This document shows, piece by piece, positions 1 to 7,791 of a stretch of DNA of 64,000 nt. Position 1 is the first letter of the stretch. Every line of letters starts with the position of its first letter. Position numbers and translations under genes: made by a program. The notes under the pieces were generated by a model. It had not been told where the DNA came from. It saw only the letters and a list, made by a program, of their open reading frames with translations, and made no database searches. The DNA is from Hyphomicrobiales bacterium. Lineage in GTDB: Bacteria > Pseudomonadota > Alphaproteobacteria > Rhizobiales > Rhizobiaceae. The stretch is from positions 1 through 64,000 of the forward strand of contig UCMT01000025.1 of NCBI GenBank assembly GCA_900473795.1. The letters are read 5' to 3'.

Positions 1-228
1 GAGGCCTCCCCCTATCCCGATCAAGGACAGGCTATCTCTCGGAGGCGCCATCGCCGGGCGCTTTCAGGCTTTCGATGTGGGGGCAACGGATGGAGTACCC
101 TGCCAGGCCTCCAGCCGTGGCAGTCTGGTCATCAAGGACCTGTGGTATCCAGCGCGGCGAGCTTCATAGCGTAGGAGGAAAAGACGATAGTCGATGCTCC
201 TGTGGCTCTGCTTCCGCTATTCGGCAAT
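1..228. other. Left edge, no recognised gene
   Basis: No gene can be assigned here. On the plus strand the frame starting at position 2 is open from the window edge to a TAG at 167-169 and could be the tail of a gene truncated by the window, but its roughly 55 residues match nothing I recognise and two other frames are equally open. Confidence 0.3.
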
Positions 229-260
229 TAAAAAAGCCACCGGCTGACGCCGATGGCTTT
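229..260 (-). terminator. Intrinsic terminator of the sugar transferase gene
   Basis: Read on the minus strand, an 11-bp stem (AAAGCCATCGG pairing with CCGGTGGCTTT, one G-U pair) with a 6-nt loop runs into six T residues, about 40 bases after the stop of the sugar transferase gene. A second short inverted repeat (282-300) overlaps the stop codon itself. Confidence 0.85.
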
Positions 261-297
261 GCATTTGGAACGTCAAGACGATGAGGCTTTGTGAGCC

Positions 298-1059
298 TCA
301 GAAGCCGGTGCCGCCCTTCAGCTCGTTGATCACCGTACGCACGATGATTTTCATGTCCAGAAGCAGCGAGAACTGCCGCACATATTCGACGTCGCAGACG
401 ATCCGGCGGATCGCTACCCAGCGATGTGCGGTCGGGCCGCGCAGGCCGCGGGCCTGTGCAAGACCCGTGAGACCCGGCCGCATCAGGTGCCGGTACTCGT
501 AACCCTGCACCAGTTCGTCATAGTTGCGGCCGGCAGCCAGCATGTCGGGCACGTGCGGACGTGGTCCGACAAGCGACATGTCGCCGATCAGTACGTTCCA
601 CAGTTGCGGCATTTCATCGAGATTGGTCTTGCGCAGAAAGCGCCCGAGCGGGGTGATGCGCGGATCGTTATCGATCGTCTGCCGTACGCCGCTAACGTCG
701 CAGAGATCGGTATACATGGAACGGAATTTCAGGATTTCGAACGGCACTTCGTTGAGGCCCGTTCGCAACTGCTTGAAGAAAACCGGCCCCTTGCTTTCCA
801 GCTTGATGAGCACGGCAATCAGAAGAATAACCGGCGAAAGAACAAGAATACCGAAGAATGCGCCGCCGATGTCGATCATACGCTTGATCGCAAGCTGAAC
901 AGGCATGTTCGGCGCACTGGCCGGGTTAATGTAAAAATTGTTATCGTCCGGGCGCCGTTCCTTGGTTTGAACAGCAAACAATCCGGAAGTATTTCTGCTC
1001 AACAGGCTATCCTCCACTCCGATAGCCGCTGATTGTTGCAACATCATTTTTTCTGTCAT
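298..1059 (-). CDS. ExoY-type undecaprenyl-phosphate sugar transferase
   Basis: A 253-residue bacterial sugar transferase. Enzymes of this family put the first sugar 1-phosphate onto undecaprenyl phosphate at the inner membrane to start exopolysaccharide or O-antigen units. The first 55 residues are variable. A single membrane segment at about 63-85 is followed by the cytosolic catalytic part with KFRSM (111-115), DPRITPLGR (132-140), NLDEMPQLWNVL (146-157), SLVGPRP (162-168) and RPGLTGLAQ (194-202). These are the conserved family blocks and all are intact. The length suits ExoY/PssA-type enzymes, which lack the long N-terminal multi-membrane domain of WbaP/WcaJ. The gene stands alone with its own terminator. 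Which polysaccharide it primes cannot be read from the window, so no symbol is given. Confidence 0.88.
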   Translation of the reverse strand: MTEKMMLQQSAAIGVEDSLLSRNTSGLFAVQTKERRPDDNNFYINPASAPNMPVQLAIKRMIDIGGAFFGILVLSPVILLIAVLIKLESKGPVFFKQLRTGLNEVPFEILKFRSMYTDLCDVSGVRQTIDNDPRITPLGRFLRKTNLDEMPQLWNVLIGDMSLVGPRPHVPDMLAAGRNYDELVQGYEYRHLMRPGLTGLAQARGLRGPTAHRWVAIRRIVCDVEYVRQFSLLLDMKIIVRTVINELKGGTGF

Positions 1060-1136
1060 GGCTTTAAATAACTCCTGTCATCTTTGGCAGGCAGGGCTGA
1101 CCACCGCGGAGTGGCCGTCACTGAAAATTGTGTTGT

Positions 1137-1166
1137 CCGGCAAATGCCGGTCGTTTTTCTTTTTTC
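1137..1166 (+). terminator. Plus-strand terminator-like hairpin in a 428-bp gap
   Basis: CCGGC-AAAT-GCCGG is followed by a run with eleven T in fourteen bases on the plus strand. No plus-strand gene precedes it. The rest of the 1060-1487 gap is AT-richer than its surroundings and presumably holds the promoter of the minus-strand sugar transferase gene. I see no gene in it. Confidence 0.35.
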
Positions 1167-1487
1167 AAAGAAATTAGGCTCCCTGCCTTACGGCAAGGTT
1201 CTTCTCGTCGACGCCTGTGGAGTGTTGCCGTCCCTGAAGAGTATTTTTTGCAAAAGGCATTTTGTGTTTTTAATCGTTTATTAAATATGATCGTCTTTGA
1301 CAAGGCTCCGAATGCGCGATGTTGTTGTTTGTGGTTAATTCGCAACGCACCAAAATGGTTCATTTTTGGGGTGATTGCGGTGTCTGTTCAACACCTTGCT
1401 GCGATGCGGCATATTTTGCTGCGTTGCCGTTGCCGCCCGCCGCCGACGCGGTGCCAATTTGAAATTTTTGCGACAGGCAAAATCCGC

Positions 1488-2363
1488 TTACTGCGCCGTC
1501 TTTTCCGGGACCGTCAGCGTCAGCCCGTCAGCGCCTTCGCCCGCCATCATGCCATCGATCATCGGCAGGCCGTCGCTGCCGGTCAGCGGAAACCATTTGC
1601 TCCGGTCAAAGAAAATATCGCCCGGCGTGCTTTGGCCGCGCTTTCTGATCTGGTTGGCAAGGAAATTGTAGCGCGGCGTTTCGCCGAACTCGCGCTTGAA
1701 CTGGATCCGGCTGCCGAAGTTGCGGATGTCGAAGGCTTCGAGCGCGTGGATCTTGCCGATGATCTCGCCGGGGTTCTCCCAGCGCACCTGGTTCAGGAAG
1801 ATGTTCGCCGCCTTGCCGGCGAGGTCAGCGATCTCAGCGGTATTGGCGGCGTCTTCGATGTTCAGCTTGACGCGGAAGGATGTGACACGGTTTTCGCCGT
1901 CGCCCCTGATGAAGATGAAGATCGAGGACTGTGCCGTACCGTCACCTCTTGCCGGAAGATCGACGGACGACGAGCATTCCCAATTGTCCTTGTTGCCGCT
2001 GCTGATCGTCCAGTCGAGATCGCCGAACCCGCCGGCCTTCAGGCGTTCGCACAGGCTGCGCGGGTCGCTCTGGATCAGGCGAATGAACTGCTGTTGCGGC
2101 GCCTTGAAGTCGCTGAAGGCGTAGACCGGCAGAACCATGCGCGCTGGTGGCAGGCGCACGCTCTTGCTGCGGGTAATTTTCACCCGTTTCGGCGCCGGCT
2201 CGGCCGTTGCCAGAAGATCGGGATGGCCGAGATAGGCGAGCAGGTGGTAGAGGTTGCGCTGGCCGTTGGCCAGCAGCACGGTCGCCAGGATGCCGGCAAA
2301 GATCAGGCCGACAGCAACGAGAAAGAACATCTTTCCAGACCTGCTTTTCCGCTCCTCCTTCAT
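1488..2363 (-). CDS. Membrane-anchored protein of unknown function
   Basis: A 291-residue protein with a short basic N-terminus, one membrane segment at about 12-32 and a long extracytoplasmic part, so probably a type II anchored periplasmic protein. The soluble part has no catalytic motif I recognise. It contains two cysteines about 25 residues apart (near 104 and 129) that could pair in the periplasm. It resembles a rhizobial family of uncharacterised proteins (possibly DUF6030, recalled only and not checked). It lies in the same direction as the sugar transferase but 430 bp upstream, so co-transcription is uncertain. I do not assign a function. Confidence 0.7.
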   Translation of the reverse strand: MKEERKSRSGKMFFLVAVGLIFAGILATVLLANGQRNLYHLLAYLGHPDLLATAEPAPKRVKITRSKSVRLPPARMVLPVYAFSDFKAPQQQFIRLIQSDPRSLCERLKAGGFGDLDWTISSGNKDNWECSSSVDLPARGDGTAQSSIFIFIRGDGENRVTSFRVKLNIEDAANTAEIADLAGKAANIFLNQVRWENPGEIIGKIHALEAFDIRNFGSRIQFKREFGETPRYNFLANQIRKRGQSTPGDIFFDRSKWFPLTGSDGLPMIDGMMAGEGADGLTLTVPEKTAQ

Positions 2364-2483
2364 GCCGAAACCCGAACTCCGCGGTTTCCACCGGCCTCAG
2401 GCGTCACGCTGCCCGACCGCCGGTACCTTCGATCCGTGCCAGACCATCCTGGCGTCCATGACGGGCAAGATTGTGGACGTTCG

Positions 2484-2681
2484 TCAGCCCGTCTGCCGGT
2501 TTCTGCAGGCCGAGATGATCACATGAACGAGAAGCAGTGGCCAGAGCAGGCACAAAAACAATCCGAGAACACGCATCGCATCCCAGGCGCCGCCGGCGGC
2601 CTCACCCTCGCGATAGGTATTGTCGAGAAAAAACAGACATATCAAGGTGTAAAATGAAAGCAGCAGATTTGACCATGGCAT
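2484..2681 (-). CDS. Small two-helix membrane protein
   Basis: A 65-residue frame with two hydrophobic helices (about 4-19 and 38-58) joined by a short charged loop. The composition is typical of a small inner-membrane protein. There is no clear Shine-Dalgarno sequence before the ATG, and the family is unknown to me. It sits 120 bp upstream of the anchored protein at 1488-2363 on the same strand and might be co-transcribed with it. It could also be a chance frame. Confidence 0.45.
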   Translation of the reverse strand: MPWSNLLLSFYTLICLFFLDNTYREGEAAGGAWDAMRVLGLFLCLLWPLLLVHVIISACRNRQTG

Positions 2682-2843
2682 TGGCGGGCCGGAAATTCAG
2701 AGAATGGAGGGGAGAGGCGCGACGTTCAACGTGGTTACCGGCTGCAGAGGGCCGGACCATCGCATGATTCGGTTGCGTCGCACAATTGCAGTGCCGGGTG
2801 TCTTTCCTGATGCGCAAAGGTCGTTTCGCCGCCACGGCGCCGG

Positions 2844-3746
2844 TCAGTTCCGCGAGCCCGTCAGGAATGCATGCAGCCGCCGCGCCTCGGGCGTGACCGT
2901 CTTGTCTTTCGGAAGGCCGAGATAATAGCCGTAGCCGGTGGAAAGACCCTCCGAGCCGACCGTCACGAGCCTGCCATCGGCAAGCTGCTCTTCGATCAAA
3001 CCGAGGCTGCCAAGCGCAATACCGTCTCCCCGCAGCGCGGCATCGATCGCCATGATATAGGTGGAGAAGGAAAACCGCGGGTTCTGCAGCTTCGCCCGGG
3101 GCGGCGGAGAAATGCGGCTGAACCACTGCCGGAAGGAAATCCAGTGCGCGTTGAAGCGTTCGTAGTCGATGAGGTCCAGCGACGCGATCTGCTCGACAGT
3201 GAGGGTTGCGGCATCGAGGCCGCGGCTGTGGAGATAATCCGGCGACGCAACGGGCATCAGCCGCTCCGGCATCAATAAAGTCAGGTCCCAGCGCGGGTGT
3301 TCGCCGGTCGAATAGAGGATGACGAGGTCATTGGTTTCGGCGGCGAGATCCGACGACGTGTCCGAGGTCAGCAGCCTGAGCGAGATCGACGGGTTCTCCT
3401 TGCCGAAATCGCGCAGGCGGCCGCCGAGCCAGAGATGCGACACCGAACCGCTCGCCGCTATGGCGATCGTCCCGCCTTTCACGGAACGGAAGGGGTCGAG
3501 GCTCTCCTCCAGATAGTCCAGCGCGGCGCGAACCCGCTGGAACAGGCGCGCGCCCTGTGGCGTCAGATCCAGATTCTTGCCGCGCCGGGTGAACAGTGCC
3601 GCGCCGAGATGATCCTCCAGTCCCTTGATGCGGCGGCTGACGGCGGCCTGGGTGATGTTGAGTTCGCGCCCCGCCTTGGAAAAATTCATCTGCCGGCAGG
3701 CAGCGTCGAACACCCGGAACGCTTCCAGCGGAATATGGCCCAGCAT
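2844..3746 (-). CDS. LysR-family regulator (GcvA-like)
   Basis: A 300-residue LysR-type transcriptional regulator. The winged helix-turn-helix occupies the first 65 residues, with the helix pair at about 24-43 (AGRELNITQAAVSRRIKGLE) and the usual LTPQG segment at 61-65. The rest is the periplasmic-binding-like effector domain. It starts 114 bp from, and divergent to, the alcohol dehydrogenase operon, the classical arrangement for a LysR protein controlling the neighbouring pathway. The effector is presumably an intermediate of that pathway; this is inference. Confidence 0.9.
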   Translation of the reverse strand: MLGHIPLEAFRVFDAACRQMNFSKAGRELNITQAAVSRRIKGLEDHLGAALFTRRGKNLDLTPQGARLFQRVRAALDYLEESLDPFRSVKGGTIAIAASGSVSHLWLGGRLRDFGKENPSISLRLLTSDTSSDLAAETNDLVILYSTGEHPRWDLTLLMPERLMPVASPDYLHSRGLDAATLTVEQIASLDLIDYERFNAHWISFRQWFSRISPPPRAKLQNPRFSFSTYIMAIDAALRGDGIALGSLGLIEEQLADGRLVTVGSEGLSTGYGYYLGLPKDKTVTPEARRLHAFLTGSRN

Positions 3747-3761
3747 CCCGTCTCCATGATT

Positions 3762-3816
3762 TCAGATTATCAAAATGGCCGAAAAATGCCCGTGTTTGAA
3801 AATATCAGATTGTGAT
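3762..3816. promoter_or_regulatory. Candidate LysR operator region
   Basis: The divergent intergenic region contains TCAGATT twice (3762-3768 and 3805-3811), 43 bp or about four helical turns apart. The second copy lies in the imperfect dyad ATCA-N5-TGAT (3804-3816). Two such sites are typical of LysR control regions. No binding evidence exists. Confidence 0.35.
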
Positions 3817-3860
3817 GCAGGCTGGAAGCAGCATCAAACATGCATTGCAGGATCACCACC

Positions 3861-5003
3861 GTGCCTTTTTCCACTTCCTTCGTTCCCGAAATTCGTTTCG
3901 GCGAAAATATTCACGAAACGATCGGTGCCGCTGCCTCGTCCTTTGGTGCGAAAACCGCCGCGATCGTCATCGACGGCTTCCTTGTCCAATCGGGGCTCGC
4001 GGCTCGCATCGCAACCCAGTTGCAGGCCGAAGGCATCGAGGCGCGTGCCTTCTCCGATTTCGCCGGCGAGCCGAAGATCGGCCATGTGCGGCATGCGACC
4101 GAGGCCATCGCGGGCGCCGATGTGGTGATCGGCATCGGCGGCGGCTCGGCACTGGACATCGCCAAGATCGCCGCCTGCTGTGCGGCCTCCGGCAAGGATG
4201 CGATGCATTATGCGCTCGCGGCCAATCCGCTACCGAAGAACCCTTTGAAGAAAATCATGATGCCGACGACGGCAGGCACCGGGTCGGAAACGTCCGCGAC
4301 CAACATCTTCGCCGGGCCAGCGGGCAAGAAGCTCTGGGTCTGGGGGGCCGAAACGAAGGCTGATCTCGTGCTGCTTGACCCGGTGCTGACCGCGACGCTG
4401 CCCGCCAATCTCACGGCCTGGTGCGGCATGGACGCTTTCATCCATGCTTTCGAGGCCGCCACCAACCGCAATGCCCATGCGGGCGGCAAAATCTATGCGC
4501 ATGAAGCCCTGCGCCTTATCACCGGCGCGCTGGCAACAGCCGTCAACCAACCCGACAATATGAACGCGCGCGGCAAGGTGTTGCTCGGCTCGTGCTATGC
4601 CGGCATCGCCATCGACAATTGCGGTACAGCCGTCGCCCACACGATCAGCCATGCGCTGGCGGGCCTGGCCCCGGTACATCACGGTCTAGCCACCGCTCTC
4701 GGCTTCGAGGCGACGCTTGCCTGGCTGGTCGAGGCCGATACCGCCGATCTCAATGCGGCTGCAACAGCCTGCGGTCTCGCCAAGGCGGCGGATCTTCCGG
4801 CTTTCGTCTCCGGTCTGATGGATCGCTGCGGCATTGTCCGCGCCCTGCCGAAGGCGTTCGAGGCGCTCGATCCGGCCGCGCTCGCTGCCGAGATGAAGGC
4901 GCCGGAAAACCAGCCGATGCGCCGCTCGACCATCCGCGAGATCCGCGACGAGGACATCACCCGTTTCGCCGCCACCATCATGTCCCTTCCGAAGGCCGCC
5001 TGA
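3861..5003 (+). CDS. Iron-containing alcohol dehydrogenase
   Basis: A 380-residue NAD(P)-dependent alcohol dehydrogenase of the iron-dependent group III family. The glycine-rich nucleotide loop GIGGGSALDIAK is present, followed by the TTAGTGSE block. The metal-site segments are CGMDAFIHAFEA (Asp and His ligands) and HTISHALAG...VHHG (two His ligands). I place the start at the GTG at 3861 because AGGA lies 8 nt before it, while the in-frame ATG at 3840 has no ribosome site. The gene ends 2 bp before the aldehyde dehydrogenase gene, so it is the first gene of a tightly packed operon. Oxidation of a sugar-derived or polyol-derived alcohol, or reduction of the matching aldehyde, is likely; the substrate is not known. 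Confidence 0.88.
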   Translation: MPFSTSFVPEIRFGENIHETIGAAASSFGAKTAAIVIDGFLVQSGLAARIATQLQAEGIEARAFSDFAGEPKIGHVRHATEAIAGADVVIGIGGGSALDIAKIAACCAASGKDAMHYALAANPLPKNPLKKIMMPTTAGTGSETSATNIFAGPAGKKLWVWGAETKADLVLLDPVLTATLPANLTAWCGMDAFIHAFEAATNRNAHAGGKIYAHEALRLITGALATAVNQPDNMNARGKVLLGSCYAGIAIDNCGTAVAHTISHALAGLAPVHHGLATALGFEATLAWLVEADTADLNAAATACGLAKAADLPAFVSGLMDRCGIVRALPKAFEALDPAALAAEMKAPENQPMRRSTIREIRDEDITRFAATIMSLPKAA

Positions 5004-5005
5004 TC

Positions 5006-6505
5006 ATGACCAAGCCCTATACCCGCGCCTACTGGGAAAACGTCCTCTCGACCCTGAAACTGGAGGGGCGCCATTTCATCAACGGTGAACTGTCGCCGTC
5101 CTCGTCCGGTGAGACCTTCACCCGGACGCGTCCCATGGACGGCAAGCCCGGCGCTAAGCTTGCACGGGGCAATGCCGCCGATATCGACCGCGCGGTGGCG
5201 GCGGCCCGCGCGGCCTTCGAAAGCGGGATCTGGCGGAAGAAGGATCCGCTTGAAAAGAAGAGGATCGTGCTGAAATGGGCCCAGGCGATCCGCGACCATG
5301 GCGACGAGCTGGCGCTGCTCGAAACGCTGGATGTCGGCAAACCGGTGATGGCCGCGCTCAATGTCGACGTGCGCCTCTGCGCCGATGGCATCCAGTTCTA
5401 CGGCGAGATGATCGACAAGCTCTACGACGAGGTCGCACCAACCCCACCGAGCGAGCGCGCCATCGTCCGCAAGGTGCCGATCGGCGTCATCGGCGCCGTC
5501 ACGCCGTGGAACTACCCGATGATCATCGATGCCTGGAAGCTCGGGCCGGCCATTGCCGCCGGCAACTCCGTCGTGCTGAAGCCGGCCGAACAGTCCTCGC
5601 TGTCGGCCATCCGCCTCGCCCAGCTCGGCTTCGAGGCGGGTCTTCCGGCGGGCGTGCTGAACGTCGTCACCGGTTACGGCGAGGAAACCGGCAAGCCGCT
5701 GGCATTGCACATGGATGTCGACAAGATCGCCTTTACCGGCTCGACCGAGGTCGGGAAGCTGATCATGGGTTATGCCGCGCAATCCAACGTCAAGCGCGTG
5801 GCGCTCGAACTCGGCGGCAAGTCGCCGCTCGTCGTCTTTGCCGATGCCGATCTCGATGCGGCGGCGACCGCCGTCGCCTGGGGCTGTTTCTACAATTCCG
5901 GAGAGACCTGCCATGCCTCGACCCGGCTGATCGTCGAGCGCTCGGTGCAGGACGCGCTGATCGCCAGGATCGAAGCCGTCACCAGGAGCGATATCGCCCT
6001 TGCCCATCCCTTCGAGCCGTCTGCCCAGATCGGCGCGCTGATCGAGGAAGAGCACATGAACAAGGTGCTCTCAATGATCGCCGCCGGCGAGAAGGAAGGC
6101 GCGCGGCGTGCCTTCGGCGCCGAGCGGACGCTGTCGGAAACCGGCGGCTACTATGTCTCCCCCGGCGTCTTCGTCGACATGACCAACGATATGAGCCTCG
6201 CCCGCCAGGAAATTTTTGGACCCGTTCTCGCGGCCATCCCGTTCGACGCCGAGGAGGAAGCCTTGAGGATTGCCAACGACACGATCTACGGTCTGGCGGG
6301 GGCCGTCTTCACCAGAGACATGGACCGCGCCCATCGCTTCTCGGAAAGCCTGCATGCCGGCACGGTCTGGATCAACACTTATGACATGTCGAATTTCGCC
6401 ACGCCCTTCGGCGGCTTCAAGCAATCGGGTTTTGGCCGCGACCGCTCGGTGCATGCGATCGACAAATATTGCGACTACAAGACCATCTGGCAGCATTTCG
6501 GCTGA
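5006..6505 (+). CDS. NAD-dependent aldehyde dehydrogenase
   Basis: A 499-residue aldehyde dehydrogenase that oxidises an aldehyde to the acid. Catalytic residues are all visible: Asn169 in TPWNYPM, Lys192 in VVLKPAEQ, the cofactor loop FTGSTEVG (243-250), Glu268 in ELGGKSP and the nucleophile Cys302 in NSGETCHAS. Length and motifs fit the betaine-aldehyde/gamma-aminobutyraldehyde branch of the superfamily, but branch assignment does not fix the substrate. The ATG at 5006 lies just after the stop of the alcohol dehydrogenase. With that gene it probably converts an alcohol through an aldehyde to an acid, feeding or following the dehydratase encoded next. Confidence 0.92.
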   Translation: MTKPYTRAYWENVLSTLKLEGRHFINGELSPSSSGETFTRTRPMDGKPGAKLARGNAADIDRAVAAARAAFESGIWRKKDPLEKKRIVLKWAQAIRDHGDELALLETLDVGKPVMAALNVDVRLCADGIQFYGEMIDKLYDEVAPTPPSERAIVRKVPIGVIGAVTPWNYPMIIDAWKLGPAIAAGNSVVLKPAEQSSLSAIRLAQLGFEAGLPAGVLNVVTGYGEETGKPLALHMDVDKIAFTGSTEVGKLIMGYAAQSNVKRVALELGGKSPLVVFADADLDAAATAVAWGCFYNSGETCHASTRLIVERSVQDALIARIEAVTRSDIALAHPFEPSAQIGALIEEEHMNKVLSMIAAGEKEGARRAFGAERTLSETGGYYVSPGVFVDMTNDMSLARQEIFGPVLAAIPFDAEEEALRIANDTIYGLAGAVFTRDMDRAHRFSESLHAGTVWINTYDMSNFATPFGGFKQSGFGRDRSVHAIDKYCDYKTIWQHFG

Positions 6506-6519
6506 GTGAGGAGAGCCCC

Positions 6520-7641
6520 ATGAGCAAGATCGTCTCCATCGAGATCACCCATCACCGGCTGCCGCTCGACCCGGCGTTCAAGGCGAGCTGGGACGGCCGG
6601 CCGCGAAAACATTTCGATGCGACGATCGTCCGCGTCCGTGATGACGAGGGCCGCGAGGGTATCGGCTCCGGCGACCTGATGAAGGGTTTCGAGGGGCATG
6701 AGGATCTCTTCATCGGGCAGGATCCGCGTCATCTGGAGCGGCATTACGAGGTGCTGTCGCATATCGCGTTCCATTATGGCCGCTGCTGGCCGATGGACCT
6801 CGCGCTCTGGGACCTTTCCGGCAAGACCACCGGCGAGCCGGTCTGGCGTATGCTCGGCGGCCGGGCCGACAAGGTCCGGCTTTATGCCTCCTCCGGCGTC
6901 CTGCGCGAGCCGTTGGCCATGGCCGATCAGGCCGAGCGTTACATCGAGGAAGGTTTCCCGGCGATGAAGGTGCGCTTTTCCTCCTCGGCCGGCGGCCGCG
7001 GCAGCTGGAAGGCCGATGTGAAGGCGCTCGAAGCGATCCGCGCCCGCGTCGGCGACCGGCTGGAGCTTATGGTCGATTGTAACCAGGGCTGGCGCATGCC
7101 GTGGGACACGACGCTGGCCTGGACCTTCAAGGATGCTCTGACCGTCGCGAAAGAGCTGGAAAGGCTCACTGTCTACTGGATGGAAGAACCGCTGTTTCGC
7201 TCCGACCGCGAAGGCATGCGCCGCCTTTGCGATGCCACCAGCGTGCGCATCGCCGGCGGCGAGATGACCCGCGAACTCTATGAGTTCCGCGACATCATCG
7301 AGGCACGCACCTTCGATGTCATCCAGCCGGATGTGGCGCTCACCGGCGGCATCACCGGTTGCCGCCGTATCGCCTACCAGGCCCGCGAGGCCGGCGTGAT
7401 GTTCACGCCGCACTCCTGGACCAACGGCATCGGCGTGCTCGCCAACGCTCACCTCACCGCCGGCGTGGGCGATGCGCCGTTCCTTGAATATCCCTACGAC
7501 AATCCCGAATGGAGCGAGGAGCGCCGCGACTACCCGATGGTCTCGCCGCTGAAGCACAAGGACGGCTGGCTGGAGCTCGGCGAAGCGCCGGGGCTGGGCG
7601 TCGTGCTCGACGAGGAGCGGCTGAGGGCGACGAGGGTATAA
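6520..7641 (+). CDS. Enolase-superfamily (mandelate racemase type) enzyme
   Basis: A 373-residue enolase-superfamily protein with an N-terminal capping domain and a C-terminal barrel. Metal ligands are Asp186 (VDCNQGW), Glu222 or Glu223 (WMEEPL) and Glu248 (AGGEMTRE). The general acid/base His298 lies in TPHSW, with Asp271 in QPDVALTGG as its likely partner. At the second-strand position it has Lys150-Val-Arg152, so K-x-R instead of the K-x-K of mandelate racemase. Enzymes with this set are usually acid-sugar dehydratases. The ATG at 6520 has GAGGAGAG upstream and lies 14 bp after the aldehyde dehydrogenase stop. The operon thus looks like a small pathway for a sugar acid or its alcohol. The substrate cannot be named from sequence. 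Confidence 0.87.
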   Translation: MSKIVSIEITHHRLPLDPAFKASWDGRPRKHFDATIVRVRDDEGREGIGSGDLMKGFEGHEDLFIGQDPRHLERHYEVLSHIAFHYGRCWPMDLALWDLSGKTTGEPVWRMLGGRADKVRLYASSGVLREPLAMADQAERYIEEGFPAMKVRFSSSAGGRGSWKADVKALEAIRARVGDRLELMVDCNQGWRMPWDTTLAWTFKDALTVAKELERLTVYWMEEPLFRSDREGMRRLCDATSVRIAGGEMTRELYEFRDIIEARTFDVIQPDVALTGGITGCRRIAYQAREAGVMFTPHSWTNGIGVLANAHLTAGVGDAPFLEYPYDNPEWSEERRDYPMVSPLKHKDGWLELGEAPGLGVVLDEERLRATRV

Positions 7642-7791
7642 GGCGCTTTTGGCGGTCATCTTCGCGGCGGAAACTGCGAAGGGAGCGGGAGAGGACCGAG
7701 CAAGGACTTTGCTGACGTTCAGCTTAATGTCAGCCGCGCAGCACAGAAGGAACGGATCGTTGGGATCCTTCTTTTGTCGCTGGAGTAAACC

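Noticed and set aside
2-169. Open plus-strand frame running off the left edge, possible gene tail
   Set aside because: All three plus-strand frames are open over most of this stretch and none shows a recognisable protein pattern, so a partial gene cannot be supported.
4592-5005. N-terminal extension of the aldehyde dehydrogenase frame inside the alcohol dehydrogenase gene
   Set aside because: The ATG at 5006 gives the family-typical N-terminus; the extension reads as frame-shifted alcohol dehydrogenase sequence.
7749-7773. GGAAC-N18-TT before eptA
   Set aside because: The -10 part is CTTT rather than CGTT and it lies only about 18 bp before the TTG start. The same bases form a weak hairpin that is as likely a terminator of the preceding operon.
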